Under the pieces are notes generated by a model that worked only from the letters and a program-made list of their open reading frames with translations, was not told the DNA's origin and did not search any database. The position numbers were made by a program, and so were the translations under genes. A stretch of 64,000 nt of DNA, taken from the NCBI RefSeq assembly GCF_003201655.1, contig NZ_QJJU01000009.1, positions 124,001-188,000 of the forward strand, given 5' to 3'. The stretch comes from Mycolicibacterium moriokaense. GTDB taxonomy: Bacteria > Actinomycetota > Actinomycetes > Mycobacteriales > Mycobacteriaceae. This document shows positions 47,198 through 57,381 of the stretch, piece by piece (position 1 is the first letter of the stretch; each line of letters starts with the position of its first letter).

Positions 47198-48514
47198 GTG
47201 CACATTGGGGGAGTAGCCGCCCTTGACGCAGCGCGGCGCCGAGCAGGGCGAGCCATGCGCAAGCCTGCATTCGGCGTTGCAGTCATCTCCCCCCTCATCC
47301 TCGCCGGCGCCGTCGGAGCTTCCGCACCATCAACCGTCGCGCCGATTCGCGATTCGGCCGTGACGCCACTGGCGGCCGTCGAATCGTCGTCAGGAAGCCG
47401 CTCGGGTGTTTCGGTCGTCGCGGTCACCAAGACACCGACCCCGTTTCACATCGCCGCAGGGTCGGTCTCTGCTCCCCCGCCATCGATGGTAGTGAATTCG
47501 CCTGGGTCGCTTCGTATTCCAGCGATGGCGTTGTCGGCGTACCGCAATGCCGAGCGCATTATGGCTGCGGCCTCCCCGGCCTGCGGGGTGAGCTGGAATC
47601 TGCTTGCGGGCATCGGACGAATCGAATCGATGCACGCCAACGGCGGCGCCACTGACGCGAGCGGGACCGCGGTGCGGCCGATCTACGGGCCCGTGCTGGA
47701 CGGCACGTTGCCGGGCAACGAGATCATCGTGCAGAGCCGCAGCAGCGACCGATTGAATTACGCGCGGGCGATGGGCCCGATGCAATTCCTGCCAGGCACG
47801 TGGTCCCGATACGCCAGCGACGGCGACGGCGACGGCAAGGCCGATGTGCAGAACCTGTACGACTCGACGCTGGCCGCGGCTCGCTACCTTTGTAGCGGCG
47901 GACTGAATCTGCGCGATCCGAATCAGGTGATGGCCGCGATTCTGCGGTACAACAACTCCGTCGCCTACGCCCGCAACGTGCTGGGCTGGGCCGCGGCATA
48001 TGCGACCGGTGTGGTGCCTGTGGACCTGCCGCCGATCACGGGGCCCGTCCCGCCGCTCGGCGACGCCCACCTGGATCAGTACGAAGGCCTGGGTCCTGGT
48101 CTGCCGCTGAACGCGCTCGGGCTGCCTGCCACCGACCCCTTGGCGTTGATGCCGGTCATGCTGAACGGCGATGTCGCGAGCCAGCTCTATGCAGGTCAGA
48201 GCCTCGGCCCGCTGCCTGGTCCGGCCCCGGCCTACGTGCCCTCGACACCCCAGACAGAACAGCCGACAGCTCCGCCCTGGCTGCCGCCGTGGATGCAGCA
48301 GCAGCAGGCACAGCAGCCGCAGCGGTCGCCCCAATGCGCGGTGTTCTGCATCACGACCCCGCCATCGGCGCCTGCTCCGGAATCGCTGCCCGCAGCGCCA
48401 GGCGATGCGCAGATGCTGATGCCGCAGGCACCGCCCGCGGCTCCGGCACCGGCCGAGGAACCCGCCGCGGTGCTGCCTCTGGCTCCCGGTCCCGCGCCAG
48501 GCCCGGCTGCCTGA
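47198..48514 (+). CDS. Secreted lytic transglycosylase (Rv1230c-like)
   Basis: A 438-residue exported protein. A signal or anchor segment (about residues 25-45) is followed by a lytic murein transglycosylase domain (about 100-270). GISWN-type NLLAGIGRIESMHA carries the catalytic Glu, and RAMGPMQFLPGTWSRYASDGDGDG and LAAARYLCSGG, AILRYNNSVAYARNVL are hallmarks. The last 150 residues are Pro/Ala/Gln-rich. It would cleave peptidoglycan glycan strands. The GTG start has AAGGA 8 nt upstream. It precedes mrp by 45 bp on the same strand. Confidence 0.88.
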   Translation: MHIGGVAALDAARRRAGRAMRKPAFGVAVISPLILAGAVGASAPSTVAPIRDSAVTPLAAVESSSGSRSGVSVVAVTKTPTPFHIAAGSVSAPPPSMVVNSPGSLRIPAMALSAYRNAERIMAAASPACGVSWNLLAGIGRIESMHANGGATDASGTAVRPIYGPVLDGTLPGNEIIVQSRSSDRLNYARAMGPMQFLPGTWSRYASDGDGDGKADVQNLYDSTLAAARYLCSGGLNLRDPNQVMAAILRYNNSVAYARNVLGWAAAYATGVVPVDLPPITGPVPPLGDAHLDQYEGLGPGLPLNALGLPATDPLALMPVMLNGDVASQLYAGQSLGPLPGPAPAYVPSTPQTEQPTAPPWLPPWMQQQQAQQPQRSPQCAVFCITTPPSAPAPESLPAAPGDAQMLMPQAPPAAPAPAEEPAAVLPLAPGPAPGPAA

Positions 48515-48545
48515 CCACCGGTAAAGAACGCCCGCCGAGTCGGCC

Positions 48546-48551
48546 TAGACT
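48546..48551 (+). promoter_or_regulatory. -10 box for mrp
   Basis: TAGACT (TANNNT) is 8 nt before the ATG at 48560, with no ribosome site, so a leaderless mrp message is likely. This also sets the start at ATG 48560 instead of the upstream GTG. Confidence 0.45.
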
Positions 48552-48559
48552 CGGTGTTG

Positions 48560-49702
48560 ATGTCCCAAACTCCCACTGACCTGGAAACCTCGGTCCGCGC
48601 CGGCCTGAGTAAGGTGATCGACCCCGAACTGCGGCGCCCGATCACCGAGCTCGGCATGGTCAAGAACGTCACCGTCGACGCCGATGCCGGCGTGCACGTC
48701 GAGGTGTACCTGACGACTTCGGCCTGCCCGAAGAAGACCGAGATCTCCAACATGGTCAGCCGTGCGGTCGCCGATGTGCCCGGCACCGGCACCGTCAAGG
48801 TCAGCCTCGACGTGATGAACGACGAACAGCGCACCGAGCTGCGCAAACAGCTGCGCGGCGACGCCCGTGAGCCGGTGATTCCGTTCGCTCAGCCGGGTTC
48901 GCTGACCAGGGTGTACGCCGTCGCATCGGGCAAGGGCGGCGTCGGCAAGTCCAGCATCACGGTCAACCTGGCAGCAGCGATGGCCGCACGCGGGCTCTCG
49001 GTCGGCGTGCTCGACGCCGACATCTATGGCCACTCGGTGCCTCGGATGATGGGCACCACCGACCGGCCGACACAGGTTGAGTCGATGATCCTGCCGCCGG
49101 TCGCCCACGACGTGCGGGTGATCTCGATCGCGATGTTCACCCAGGGCAACACCCCTGTGGTGTGGCGCGGGCCGATGCTGCACCGTGCGCTGCAGCAGTT
49201 CCTGGCCGATGTGTACTGGGGCGACCTTGACGTGCTGCTTTTGGATCTGCCGCCGGGCACCGGCGACATCGCGATCTCGGTGGCCCAGCTGATTCCCGGC
49301 GCCGACATTCTGGTGGTGACAACGCCGCAGCTGGCCGCGGCCGAGGTCGCCGAACGGGCCGGTGCGATCGCGCTGCAGACCAAGCAACGCATCGCAGGCG
49401 TCGTCGAGAACATGTCCGGGCTGCTGCTGCCTGACGGCACGACTATGCAGATCTTCGGCGAGGGCGGCGGACGCCAGGTCGCCGAGAGCCTGTCCCGAGT
49501 CGTCGGCGCCGACGTGCCGCTTCTCGGTCAGGTGCCGCTGGACCCGGCGTTGGTGACTGCGGGCGACGCCGGTGTGCCGCTGGTGCTCTCAGCGCCGGAT
49601 TCGGCAGCAGGCAAGGAGTTGCGCTCCATTGCCGACGCGCTGTCGAGCCGCAAGCGCGGGCTGGCAGGCATGTCGCTCGGCCTCGACCCCGCAGGCCGCT
49701 AG
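48560..49702 (+). CDS. mrp: Mrp/ApbC-type Fe-S cluster carrier ATPase
   Basis: A 380-residue protein. An N-terminal DUF59/MIP18 domain (about residues 1-100, with the Cys in TTSACPKK) is fused to a P-loop ATPase. SGKGGVGKSSITVNLA is the deviant Walker A, DADIYGHSVPRMMG and LLLDLPPGTGD are typical. Such proteins bind and deliver iron-sulfur clusters. The usual CxxC of many Mrp proteins (after ENMS) is replaced here by NMSGLLLPDG, as I recall is common in actinobacterial members. Matches Rv1229c in place. It converges on the GlxA-type gene. Confidence 0.92.
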   Translation: MSQTPTDLETSVRAGLSKVIDPELRRPITELGMVKNVTVDADAGVHVEVYLTTSACPKKTEISNMVSRAVADVPGTGTVKVSLDVMNDEQRTELRKQLRGDAREPVIPFAQPGSLTRVYAVASGKGGVGKSSITVNLAAAMAARGLSVGVLDADIYGHSVPRMMGTTDRPTQVESMILPPVAHDVRVISIAMFTQGNTPVVWRGPMLHRALQQFLADVYWGDLDVLLLDLPPGTGDIAISVAQLIPGADILVVTTPQLAAAEVAERAGAIALQTKQRIAGVVENMSGLLLPDGTTMQIFGEGGGRQVAESLSRVVGADVPLLGQVPLDPALVTAGDAGVPLVLSAPDSAAGKELRSIADALSSRKRGLAGMSLGLDPAGR

Positions 49703-49758
49703 TTTGCGAAGTGAAACCAAGTATTTTCTTAGTTTCATTTATCTAAGAACTGAGCGCT

Positions 49759-49790
49759 CGAACTTTCACGCCCGAACGTGAGTTTGGGCG
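49759..49790. repeat. 32-nt dispersed stem-loop repeat, copy 2
   Basis: 25 of 32 positions match 12374-12405. On the minus strand it folds as a 9-bp stem with one mismatch, at a different position from copy 1, and a TCAC loop. It lies between the convergent mrp and GlxA-type genes and may be a bidirectional terminator. A second AT-rich dyad, GAAAC/GTTTC, lies nearby (about 49713-49740). Confidence 0.55.
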
Positions 49791-49806
49791 CCGGGCCGCT
49801 AACGCC

Positions 49807-50775
49807 TCACGACGCCTTCACTGCGACGCCCGGCCGCAACGCCCCTGGTGAGCGGCCCGTGTGCCGCTTCACTAGCCTGTGCAACGCCGCCGCGTCGGCC
49901 AAGCCGACCGCGCAGGCGATCTGCTCGAGCGGCATCCGGGTGGTGCGCAGCAGATGCAGCGAGCGCTCGAGGCGCACACGTTGCACGAGTTGAAGCGGGC
50001 TCAGGCCGACGGCCTTGCCGGTCCGCCGCGCCAGCGTTCGCGGGCTGAGGCCCGATCGGCGAGCCAGAGAGTCGAGCGTGTGCGGCTGGTCAAGCCGGGA
50101 ACGCACGAACGACTCGAGATCCGCGACGGTTGCGTCACGGGCCGCCAGGTGTGAGGGAATCAGGAAGCTCGCCTGGGACGTGCGCTGATCGGCTACCAAG
50201 CGGTTGGCCAGTTCGTCGGTCAGCGCCGCTCCGCCGAGATGCCGCATCAGGGCCAACATCAGGTCGATGTGCGCGAAGGCGCTCCCAGCAGTCCAGATCG
50301 GCCCGTCCCGCACCACCATCTCGTCGATCACGACGCGCGCCGCGGGTGCGACGCGGGTGAGGTCCGCGCCGAGCCACCAGGTCGTCACGCATCGGCGCTC
50401 GTCGAGCAGGCCTGCAGCGGCCAGTACGAACACCGCGGTGCAGGACGCTGCGATATCAGCTCCCCCGGCGTTTGCACGTGTGAGCCAACGGCAGGCGGCG
50501 GCGACGTCGGCCGCATCGAGCCGGTCCGCGATCTCCTGAGGTTCCGCGGCGCCGAGGCCGGGTGTCACGATCACGTCCCGCGGCCGTGCACGGGCGAGAG
50601 GCTGCGCCGCCGCAACGAGACCACCGCGCAACACCACCCGGCTTTCCGACGCGACGAAGCGTAGGTCGAACGCGGGTTCGCCGAGGATGCGATTGGCCGC
50701 GGACACCACGTCGATCGTCGTGCCCACCGCGCTGGCGCTTGCCCCGTCCAGGACCAGAACATCGATGCCAAGCAC
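49807..50775 (-). CDS. GlxA-type AraC-family regulator (DJ-1/PfpI domain plus AraC HTH)
   Basis: A 322-residue regulator. The N-terminal 190 residues are a DJ-1/PfpI-like amidotransferase fold; the nucleophile-elbow region reads ADIAASCTAVFVLAAAG, with Cys in the usual place. The C-terminal 100 residues are an AraC helix-turn-helix pair (LDSLARRSGLSPRTLARRTGKAVG, then LEQIACAVGLADAAALHRLVKRHTGRSP). Such proteins sense small metabolites, often amines, amino acids or aldehydes. The GTG start is 7 nt after a CATAAT box (leaderless). It is divergent from the tautomerase-aldolase pair and is their likely regulator. Confidence 0.88.
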   Translation of the reverse strand: MLGIDVLVLDGASASAVGTTIDVVSAANRILGEPAFDLRFVASESRVVLRGGLVAAAQPLARARPRDVIVTPGLGAAEPQEIADRLDAADVAAACRWLTRANAGGADIAASCTAVFVLAAAGLLDERRCVTTWWLGADLTRVAPAARVVIDEMVVRDGPIWTAGSAFAHIDLMLALMRHLGGAALTDELANRLVADQRTSQASFLIPSHLAARDATVADLESFVRSRLDQPHTLDSLARRSGLSPRTLARRTGKAVGLSPLQLVQRVRLERSLHLLRTTRMPLEQIACAVGLADAAALHRLVKRHTGRSPGALRPGVAVKAS

Positions 50776-50812
50776 GTGGCGAATTATGCAAGAAAATTGT
50801 CATTCTCGCCAC
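50776..50812. promoter_or_regulatory. Divergent promoter region with 7-bp inverted repeat
   Basis: GTGGCGA (50776-50782) and its exact complement TCGCCAC (50806-50812), with inner ATG/CAT, form a dyad starting right at the GlxA-type start codon. It overlaps a minus-strand CATAAT -10 box at 50788-50783. It is a good candidate operator for the GlxA-type protein on both divergent units. Confidence 0.5.
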
Positions 50813-50848
50813 TGGATTCGGGCGGGCCGCTGCCGGAGAGTGGGTGTC

Positions 50849-51307
50849 ATGCCTTTGATGCGAGTCACGATGACGCCCAACGCTTTCGACGACGCGGGCA
50901 AGAAGAGCCTGGTGGCGGCCCTCACCGAGGCGGCGTGCCGCGCCGAATCGGTGCCCGACCGGCCCGAGAGCCGAATACGCGCACTGGTGCTCCTCGACGA
51001 ACTCGCGCCGGGCCGCTTCTACTCCGCAGGCGTGCCCGCCGACGACGCGGTCGCTGGCGTGTTCATCGACTGGCAGGTCAGCACCGGGGTGCTCGACGGC
51101 GCTCGCAAGGCTCGGTTTGCGCACGAACTTCAGCAGGCGGCGGAGTCTGCCGCACGCAGCGACGGCGGCAGGATGGTGGTGACGTCGTGCATCATCCACG
51201 AAGTGCCGGAAGGGCAGTGGGCGCAGAACGGGGCCATCCGCCGCCTGCCAGAAGTCTCGACCCTCGCCGGCTTCGAGCATCTGACGGCGATCGCGTCGCC
51301 CGGCTGA
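50849..51307 (+). CDS. Tautomerase-superfamily protein
   Basis: A 152-residue protein. It begins MPLMRVTM; removal of Met would expose Pro-1, the catalytic base of the 4-oxalocrotonate tautomerase/MIF superfamily. Two tautomerase-like halves seem present, as expected for a fused-repeat or CHMI-like form. GGAGAG lies about 9 nt upstream of the ATG. The substrate is unknown: keto-enol isomerisation of a keto acid is the usual reaction. The stop overlaps the aldolase-like gene start by one base (TGATG), so the two are co-translated. Confidence 0.75.
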   Translation: MPLMRVTMTPNAFDDAGKKSLVAALTEAACRAESVPDRPESRIRALVLLDELAPGRFYSAGVPADDAVAGVFIDWQVSTGVLDGARKARFAHELQQAAESAARSDGGRMVVTSCIIHEVPEGQWAQNGAIRRLPEVSTLAGFEHLTAIASPG

Positions 51308-52449
51308 TGGTCGTGCGCCCGGCAGAAGCATTGGCGCGCAAGATGATCGGCGATCCCGGCTCGCGGTTCCTGCTGCCGACACCGGCGCTCATCGTGGATC
51401 AGGAGGCGCTGGACGCGAACATTGCCCGGATGGCCGGACGCGCGCGAGGGAAGGTCGCACTGCGCCCCCACGCGAAGACACACAAGAGCGCGTGGATCGC
51501 GGACAAGCAGATCGCGGCGGGTGCGGTGGGCGTGTGCTGCGCGAAACTCGGTGAGGCCGAGGCACTCTCGGCGGCTGGCGTGCGGGGCATCTTGCTGACG
51601 TCACCGGTCGCCGACCCGTCGATGTCCCCGCGTCTATGCGATGTCGCCGCGATCGATCCGGGGTTCATCTGCGCCGTCGACCACCCCGAGCCGGTCGCCG
51701 CGCTGGCTGCAGAAGCGTGCCGTCGGAATATCTCGATCGGCGTCGTCATCGATGTCGACGTCGGCCTCATGCGGACGGGGGTGTCCGGAATTCAGCAGGC
51801 GCTCGCCCTCGCGGACGACGTCCGACGGCATCGGTCGCTGACGCTGGCGGGCGTACAGGGTTACGGCGGCCATTGGCAGCACATCGCCGGATTCCCGGCG
51901 CGCCGCGAGGCGGTCCGCACCGGAATGCTGGTGCTGACCGGTGTGGTCGAGGCGCTCCGAAGCGAGGGCCACCACATCGCGATCGTGACAGGCGGCGGAA
52001 CCGGCACCGTGGCTGCCGATCTCGAACTGGGCGTCCTCACCGAACTCCAACCGGGCTCGTATGTCTTCATGGACGCTCAGTACTCGGACGCGTTGGACGG
52101 TGACGAGGACGGAGCGTTGCAGACGAGCCTCTGGGTGGCCAGCCAGGTGGTCAGCGTGAATGCCGACCCGATCGTCACGGTCGACGCGGGGTTGAAGGCC
52201 TTCGCAACAGACGGCCCCGCCCCGCGTCCGGCAGGCGAGCGGTTCGCCGGCTCGACGTACGCCTTCTACGGGGACGAGCATGGTGCGCTGACCCGGCCCT
52301 GCGGTGCACCCGTCGGGCTCGGCGAGCGAGTGGAATTCCTTACGCCGCACTGCGATCCCACAGTGGACCGGTACGACGCCTATCACGTCGTGCATGGTGA
52401 CCGGGTTGTCGCGATCGTCCCGATCGACGCCGCGCGTGCGAGCCGCTGA
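51307..52449 (+). CDS. D-threonine aldolase/D-serine dehydratase-like PLP enzyme
   Basis: A 380-residue protein with an alanine-racemase-like PLP barrel. LPTPALIVDQEALDANI and LRPHAKTHKS at the N-terminus carry the Schiff-base Lys; GGGTGT binds the PLP phosphate. The C-terminal D-serine-dehydratase-like domain has the metal-binding pair in TPHCDPTVDRYD. Family members split D-threonine or other D-3-hydroxyamino acids to glycine and an aldehyde, or dehydrate D-serine. Start is ATG 51307, overlapping the tautomerase stop. With the divergent GlxA-type gene it forms a small unit that I do not recall at this place in M. tuberculosis. Confidence 0.87.
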   Translation: MVVRPAEALARKMIGDPGSRFLLPTPALIVDQEALDANIARMAGRARGKVALRPHAKTHKSAWIADKQIAAGAVGVCCAKLGEAEALSAAGVRGILLTSPVADPSMSPRLCDVAAIDPGFICAVDHPEPVAALAAEACRRNISIGVVIDVDVGLMRTGVSGIQQALALADDVRRHRSLTLAGVQGYGGHWQHIAGFPARREAVRTGMLVLTGVVEALRSEGHHIAIVTGGGTGTVAADLELGVLTELQPGSYVFMDAQYSDALDGDEDGALQTSLWVASQVVSVNADPIVTVDAGLKAFATDGPAPRPAGERFAGSTYAFYGDEHGALTRPCGAPVGLGERVEFLTPHCDPTVDRYDAYHVVHGDRVVAIVPIDAARASR

Positions 52450-52458
52450 TGCCGCGGT

Positions 52459-52857
52459 TTAGGTCGCGTCGCTGTCAAACGGCGTGGTGGCCGGCGGCTC
52501 GGGTGGCGCGACGGGCTGCGGCGCCGGCGAGGACACTGGCTTCTCTGTGCTGGTTTCGGGCTTGTCGAACTTTCCCGTGAAGATCGAATCATCGCCGTCG
52601 AGCAGATGTTTCGTGAGCGCGGCCCTCGGTGTCATGCCGCGCAACTTGTTGAGTTCATTCAGCGGCTCGCGCAGGTCGTCGAATTCCGGGCCAAGGTCTT
52701 CGCGCAGCTGACTGGTGGCGCCGCTGACGTAGTCGCGGGCCTGCCGCAGCGCTCCCGACGTCCAACGGATGGCGCCGGGCAGTCGCTCGGGCCCCAGGAT
52801 CACCAGACCGGCGATCACCAGGATAAGCATCTCGCCCCAGCCGACGTTGGCGAACAT
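52459..52857 (-). CDS. tatB: Sec-independent translocase subunit TatB
   Basis: A 132-residue protein. It begins [28 protein letters not shown]: one membrane helix followed by the conserved Glu and Gly-Pro-Glu-Arg-Leu-Pro hinge of TatB. An amphipathic helix and a charged, Pro-rich tail follow. It works with TatA and TatC to export folded twin-arginine proteins. It starts 2 bp after the htrA stop, so is co-expressed with the envelope-stress protease. Matches Rv1224. Confidence 0.95.
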   Translation of the reverse strand: MFANVGWGEMLILVIAGLVILGPERLPGAIRWTSGALRQARDYVSGATSQLREDLGPEFDDLREPLNELNKLRGMTPRAALTKHLLDGDDSIFTGKFDKPETSTEKPVSSPAPQPVAPPEPPATTPFDSDAT

Positions 52858-52859
52858 GG

Positions 52860-54383
<1,524 letters not shown>

Positions 54384-54416
54384 CTACGCAGGTCGCAGCT
54401 CGACTTCGCATCCACC

Positions 54417-54812
54417 CTACCGGCGCTTACGCCGAGAGCGCCCTGCGTCGTCAGCTAACTGCGGCTGATCGGTCTGCTCAGGCGACTGCTGCGGACTGTC
54501 GTGCGGAATCTGTGACAACATGCCGAGCAGGGAGCTCGGGACGACGATCGGGCACGAATCCCGCAACGCGGAACGGGCCTGACGCTGGGCCTCAACCTCG
54601 TTCGCGCACTGCGGGCACAGCGACAGGTGATGCGCGGCGCGCAGATGCGCGGTCATCCGTAGCTCGCCGTCGACGAACGCCGCGACGGCTTCCGTCGAGA
54701 GGTGCTCAGTGGACCCGAACTGCCGCGGACCTACCGGCTCGTCGCTTTGCGAGGCGAACTGCGCGGGCAGCCAGGAAAACGCTCGGCGGAACACGTGTCC
54801 CGGGTCGACCAT
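54417..54812 (-). CDS. rseA: Anti-sigma-E factor RseA
   Basis: A 131-residue zinc-associated anti-sigma factor. The ZAS motif H-x3-C-x2-C is in HLSLCPQC; upstream FVDGELRMTAHLRAAHH is typical. It binds SigE and, in M. tuberculosis, is released by redox change of the Cys or by phosphorylation and ClpC1P2 degradation. ATG 54812 is preferred because AGGAG is 7 nt upstream; GTG 54815 is a weaker alternative. It follows sigE by 87 bp. The C-terminus is basic (GRSRRKRR). No membrane helix, so it is soluble. Confidence 0.93.
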   Translation of the reverse strand: MVDPGHVFRRAFSWLPAQFASQSDEPVGPRQFGSTEHLSTEAVAAFVDGELRMTAHLRAAHHLSLCPQCANEVEAQRQARSALRDSCPIVVPSSLLGMLSQIPHDSPQQSPEQTDQPQLADDAGRSRRKRR

Positions 54813-54899
54813 CACCCAGCTCCTCTCGTTTAGTCACGTCGCATCGACGCTGCTGACTTGAATGTAGCGCGGGAGGCTGTGGCCTACACCCGCGAACCG

Positions 54900-55688
54900 T
54901 CAGGCTGATTTGGCCGTGTCGTCCGCGTGGCTCGCCAGATAGTCGCGCAGCGCCTGGCGTCCGCGGTGGATCCGGCTGCGCACCGTGCCCAGCTTGACGC
55001 CAAGCGTGGCGCCGATTTCCTCGTAGGACAGACCTTCGATGTCGCACAAGACCACGGCGGCGCGGAATTCCGGCGGCAGTGAGTCCAGCGCGGCCTGCAG
55101 ATCGGGGCCCAGTCGCGAATCGTGGTAGATCTGCTCCGGGTTCGGCTCGTCGGCAGGCACCCGGTCGTAGTCCTCGGGCAGCGCCTCCATGCGGATGCGG
55201 CCACGCCTGCGGACCATGTCGAGGAACAGGTTCGTTGTGATGCGGTGCAGCCAGCCCTCGAACGTGCCTGGCTGATAGTTCTGCACCGAGCGGAAGACAC
55301 GGATGAATGTCTCCTGCGTCAGATCCTCCGCATCGTGCTGGTTGCCGGAAAGCCGGTAGGCCAGCCGATACACCCGGTCTGCATGCTGACGCACCAGCTC
55401 GTCCCAGGACGGCATGGTGGTCTGGTCGCCGGTCGCATCGAACACCGCGGTGCCGGTCAACTCGTCGGACGGCTCTACCCAATCCCCGTCGGTGTACTGC
55501 TCGACGTGTGCCATGGACACGGGGGCCAGCTTCGTTGTGGTCGTCAGATCCTCCTGGTCACAGCCGCCATCACCCATCGACGACTCGATGTCGACGGCAA
55601 CGCGCTTGCCCACATGGTTATTCCCATAACGCCAGCGTCCGCCGTCTTCCATGCGAGTAACCGTCTCCGACCCGGGTGTGGTTGGCAT
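54900..55688 (-). CDS. sigE: ECF sigma factor SigE
   Basis: A 262-residue ECF sigma factor. Region 2 includes [31 protein letters not shown], and region 4 [25 protein letters not shown]. From WVEPSDEL onward it is nearly identical to M. tuberculosis SigE as I remember it. It directs the response to envelope stress, detergent, heat and oxidation. The N-terminal 60 residues are variable and hold other possible starts (55652, 55577, 55514); several start sites are known for SigE elsewhere. Upstream GGAACC (55754-55749, minus) is a possible ECF -35, but no matching -10 was clear. It is divergent from an O-methyltransferase gene. Confidence 0.95.
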   Translation of the reverse strand: MPTTPGSETVTRMEDGGRWRYGNNHVGKRVAVDIESSMGDGGCDQEDLTTTTKLAPVSMAHVEQYTDGDWVEPSDELTGTAVFDATGDQTTMPSWDELVRQHADRVYRLAYRLSGNQHDAEDLTQETFIRVFRSVQNYQPGTFEGWLHRITTNLFLDMVRRRGRIRMEALPEDYDRVPADEPNPEQIYHDSRLGPDLQAALDSLPPEFRAAVVLCDIEGLSYEEIGATLGVKLGTVRSRIHRGRQALRDYLASHADDTAKSA

Positions 55689-55818
55689 ATGAGCAATCTG
55701 ATTATTTCCTGAGAAAGATCGCTACCCATTTTTCGACCAGCAGAAACAGGTTCCTTCGGGGGTCCGATTCTCCCCGTCGGGCGCGGGCGTGTCGCGTCGG
55801 CGGCCCACCACGGTTAGC

Positions 55819-55824
55819 TACGCT
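55819..55824 (+). promoter_or_regulatory. Leaderless-type -10 box for the O-methyltransferase
   Basis: TACGCT (TANNNT) lies 6 nt before the ATG at 55831, which favours that start over the upstream one at 55789. Confidence 0.5.
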
Positions 55825-55830
55825 GCGGGC

Positions 55831-56496
55831 ATGGCCGGCATCGACGACATCATCGGAGGCGGACCGCAGAGCCGCGCCGAATCGATCGTCACGCACGCCG
55901 AGGGTTCGATCTCCGAAGACGCGATAGTCGCAGGCGCCCGTGAGCGGGCCGTCGATATCGGCGCAGGCGCGGTCACCCCTGCTGTCGGCGCACTGCTGTG
56001 TGTGCTGGCCAAACTGACCGGCGCCAAGTCGGTCGTCGAGGTCGGCACGGGTGCGGGTGTCAGCGGACTGTGGCTGCTCTCAGGCATGCGCGAGGACGGC
56101 GTGCTCACCACGATCGACGTCGAGCCCGAGCATCAGCGGCTGGCTAAGCAGGCGTTCACCGAGGCCGGCGTCGGGCCGTCCCGAACCCGGTTGATCAGCG
56201 GGCGGGCCCAGGAAGTGCTCACCCGGCTGGCCGACGAGTCCTACGACCTGGTGTTCATCGACGGCGATCCGGTCGACCAGCCGCAGTTCGTCGTCGAAGG
56301 GGTGCGGCTGCTGCGACCGGGCGGCGCGATCGTCGTGCATCGGGCGGCACTCGGCGGCCGGGCAGGCGACGCGAACGCCAATGACACCGAGGTCAGCGCC
56401 GTCCGTGAAGCGGCGCGGCTGATCGCCGAGGACGAGCGGCTTACCCCGGTGCTCGTTCCGCTTGGCGACGGCCTGCTCGCCGCAGCGCGCGACTGA
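55831..56496 (+). CDS. SAM-dependent O-methyltransferase (Rv1220c-like)
   Basis: A 221-residue methyltransferase of the catechol-O-methyltransferase-like (methyltransf-3) family. [19 protein letters not shown] is SAM motif [19 protein letters not shown] motif II, and [17 protein letters not shown] carries metal-binding acids. It probably methylates a hydroxyl of a small molecule with a divalent metal. The start at 55831 is supported by a -10 box 6 nt upstream. Divergent from sigE as Rv1220c is in M. tuberculosis. The acceptor is unknown. It converges on the GAP-family gene with a 10-bp gap. Confidence 0.88.
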   Translation: MAGIDDIIGGGPQSRAESIVTHAEGSISEDAIVAGARERAVDIGAGAVTPAVGALLCVLAKLTGAKSVVEVGTGAGVSGLWLLSGMREDGVLTTIDVEPEHQRLAKQAFTEAGVGPSRTRLISGRAQEVLTRLADESYDLVFIDGDPVDQPQFVVEGVRLLRPGGAIVVHRAALGGRAGDANANDTEVSAVREAARLIAEDERLTPVLVPLGDGLLAAARD

Positions 56497-56506
56497 CACT
56501 TGAACG

Positions 56507-57187
56507 TCACACACCTGCCAGGTCGCGGATCCCGCGGCCGATGAGCATCGCCCCGATGATCAGGAACAACACCATCATCACCGCCTTCTCGTTTGATAGC
56601 AGCCATCCCTTGGCACCGACGAGGCGGGCGCGCGCGGCCTGCCCGCCTGCGAGGTAGGCCGCCAACGGCACGGTGATCGTCACAGTCGACAGCGCGACGA
56701 ACGCGGCGGCCACGATGGCAGCCGTTGGGACATGCAGCCGCGCGGCGGCGATGTCCAGTCCCGACAGGAACCCCAACGAGAGGCTGGACGGGTCGACGAC
56801 GCTCACCAGCAGGCCAAGGCCGATCGAACCTTTGGCGGTCAGTCCATCAACCCGACGCGTCAACAGACTTGGCCGCGAAGGCTCGTTGCGCCGTCGCCAC
56901 ATTCGGTAGGCAAGCACGATCAGCAAAACACCGATCACGATCCTGGCCACCGACATGGCGGGCCGCGGGTGACCGCTGTCCGCTAGGCCCGGATCGTCGA
57001 TCAGCGAAAAGGTCACCAGCCCGGCTGCGACGAGCAGCGCCAGACCGGCAATTCGCCCGATCACGAAGCCGACACCCTTGGCCCTTGCGTCATCGGAAAC
57101 CAGGATGAGCACGATCGCGATGATCGGCAGCGGCCCCGCCGCCAGCGCAACGGCAAACGGCAGGATCTCCCCGATCGCATTACCCAC
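56507..57187 (-). CDS. GAP-family (Sap/SfLAP, LysE-like) membrane protein
   Basis: A 226-residue, six-helix membrane protein. It begins GEILPFAVALAAGPLPIIAIVLILVSD and continues RIVIGVLLIVLAYRMWRRR. These features fit the mycobacterial GAP/SfLAP (Sap) family, related to LysE exporters; a founding member helps place glycopeptidolipids at the cell surface. The start is GTG 57187, with AGGAAGG 7 nt upstream; a longer frame to 57406 covers the divergent promoter. Divergent from the RaaS operon, so it may share control. I do not recall it next to Rv1219c in M. tuberculosis. Confidence 0.78.
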   Translation of the reverse strand: MGNAIGEILPFAVALAAGPLPIIAIVLILVSDDARAKGVGFVIGRIAGLALLVAAGLVTFSLIDDPGLADSGHPRPAMSVARIVIGVLLIVLAYRMWRRRNEPSRPSLLTRRVDGLTAKGSIGLGLLVSVVDPSSLSLGFLSGLDIAAARLHVPTAAIVAAAFVALSTVTITVPLAAYLAGGQAARARLVGAKGWLLSNEKAVMMVLFLIIGAMLIGRGIRDLAGV

Positions 57188-57337
57188 TGGACGCCTTCCT
57201 ACCGCGCAGCCACAGGTGACGTCGTGAAAGTACCCATCGAGATGGGCGGACGTCGGCACAACGCGCCAACGCCGTTGGCGCAAGCAGACGACTTCAACGA
57301 TGGCGGGATCTTTACGGATCTCTGACGGCGTGGGTGC

Positions 57338-57381
57338 TTGACCGCGAACTGAACGCGTGTTTAGTGTACTAAACATGCGTT
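57338..57381 (+). promoter_or_regulatory. RaaS promoter with a 30-bp operator overlapping the start codon
   Basis: -35 TTGACC (57338-57343), 18-nt spacer, -10 TAGTGT (57362-57367), then 7 nt to the ATG at 57375: a leaderless promoter. The -10 and start codon lie inside an inverted repeat, 57352-57381: arms of 14 nt, AACGC-G-TGTTTAGT against ACTAAACA-T-GCGTT, pairing at 13 of 14 positions around GT. It is the obvious site for autorepression. Confidence 0.75.

Noticed and set aside
50776-51306. N-terminal extension of the D-threonine-aldolase-like protein by 177 codons
   Set aside because: It lies in another frame over the tautomerase gene; the ATG at 51307 with stop/start overlap gives the family-length protein.
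55749-55754. ECF (SigE/SigH) autoregulatory promoter for sigE based on GGAACC
   Set aside because: No matching -10 element (CGTT-like) at the right spacing; kept only as a remark in the sigE entry.
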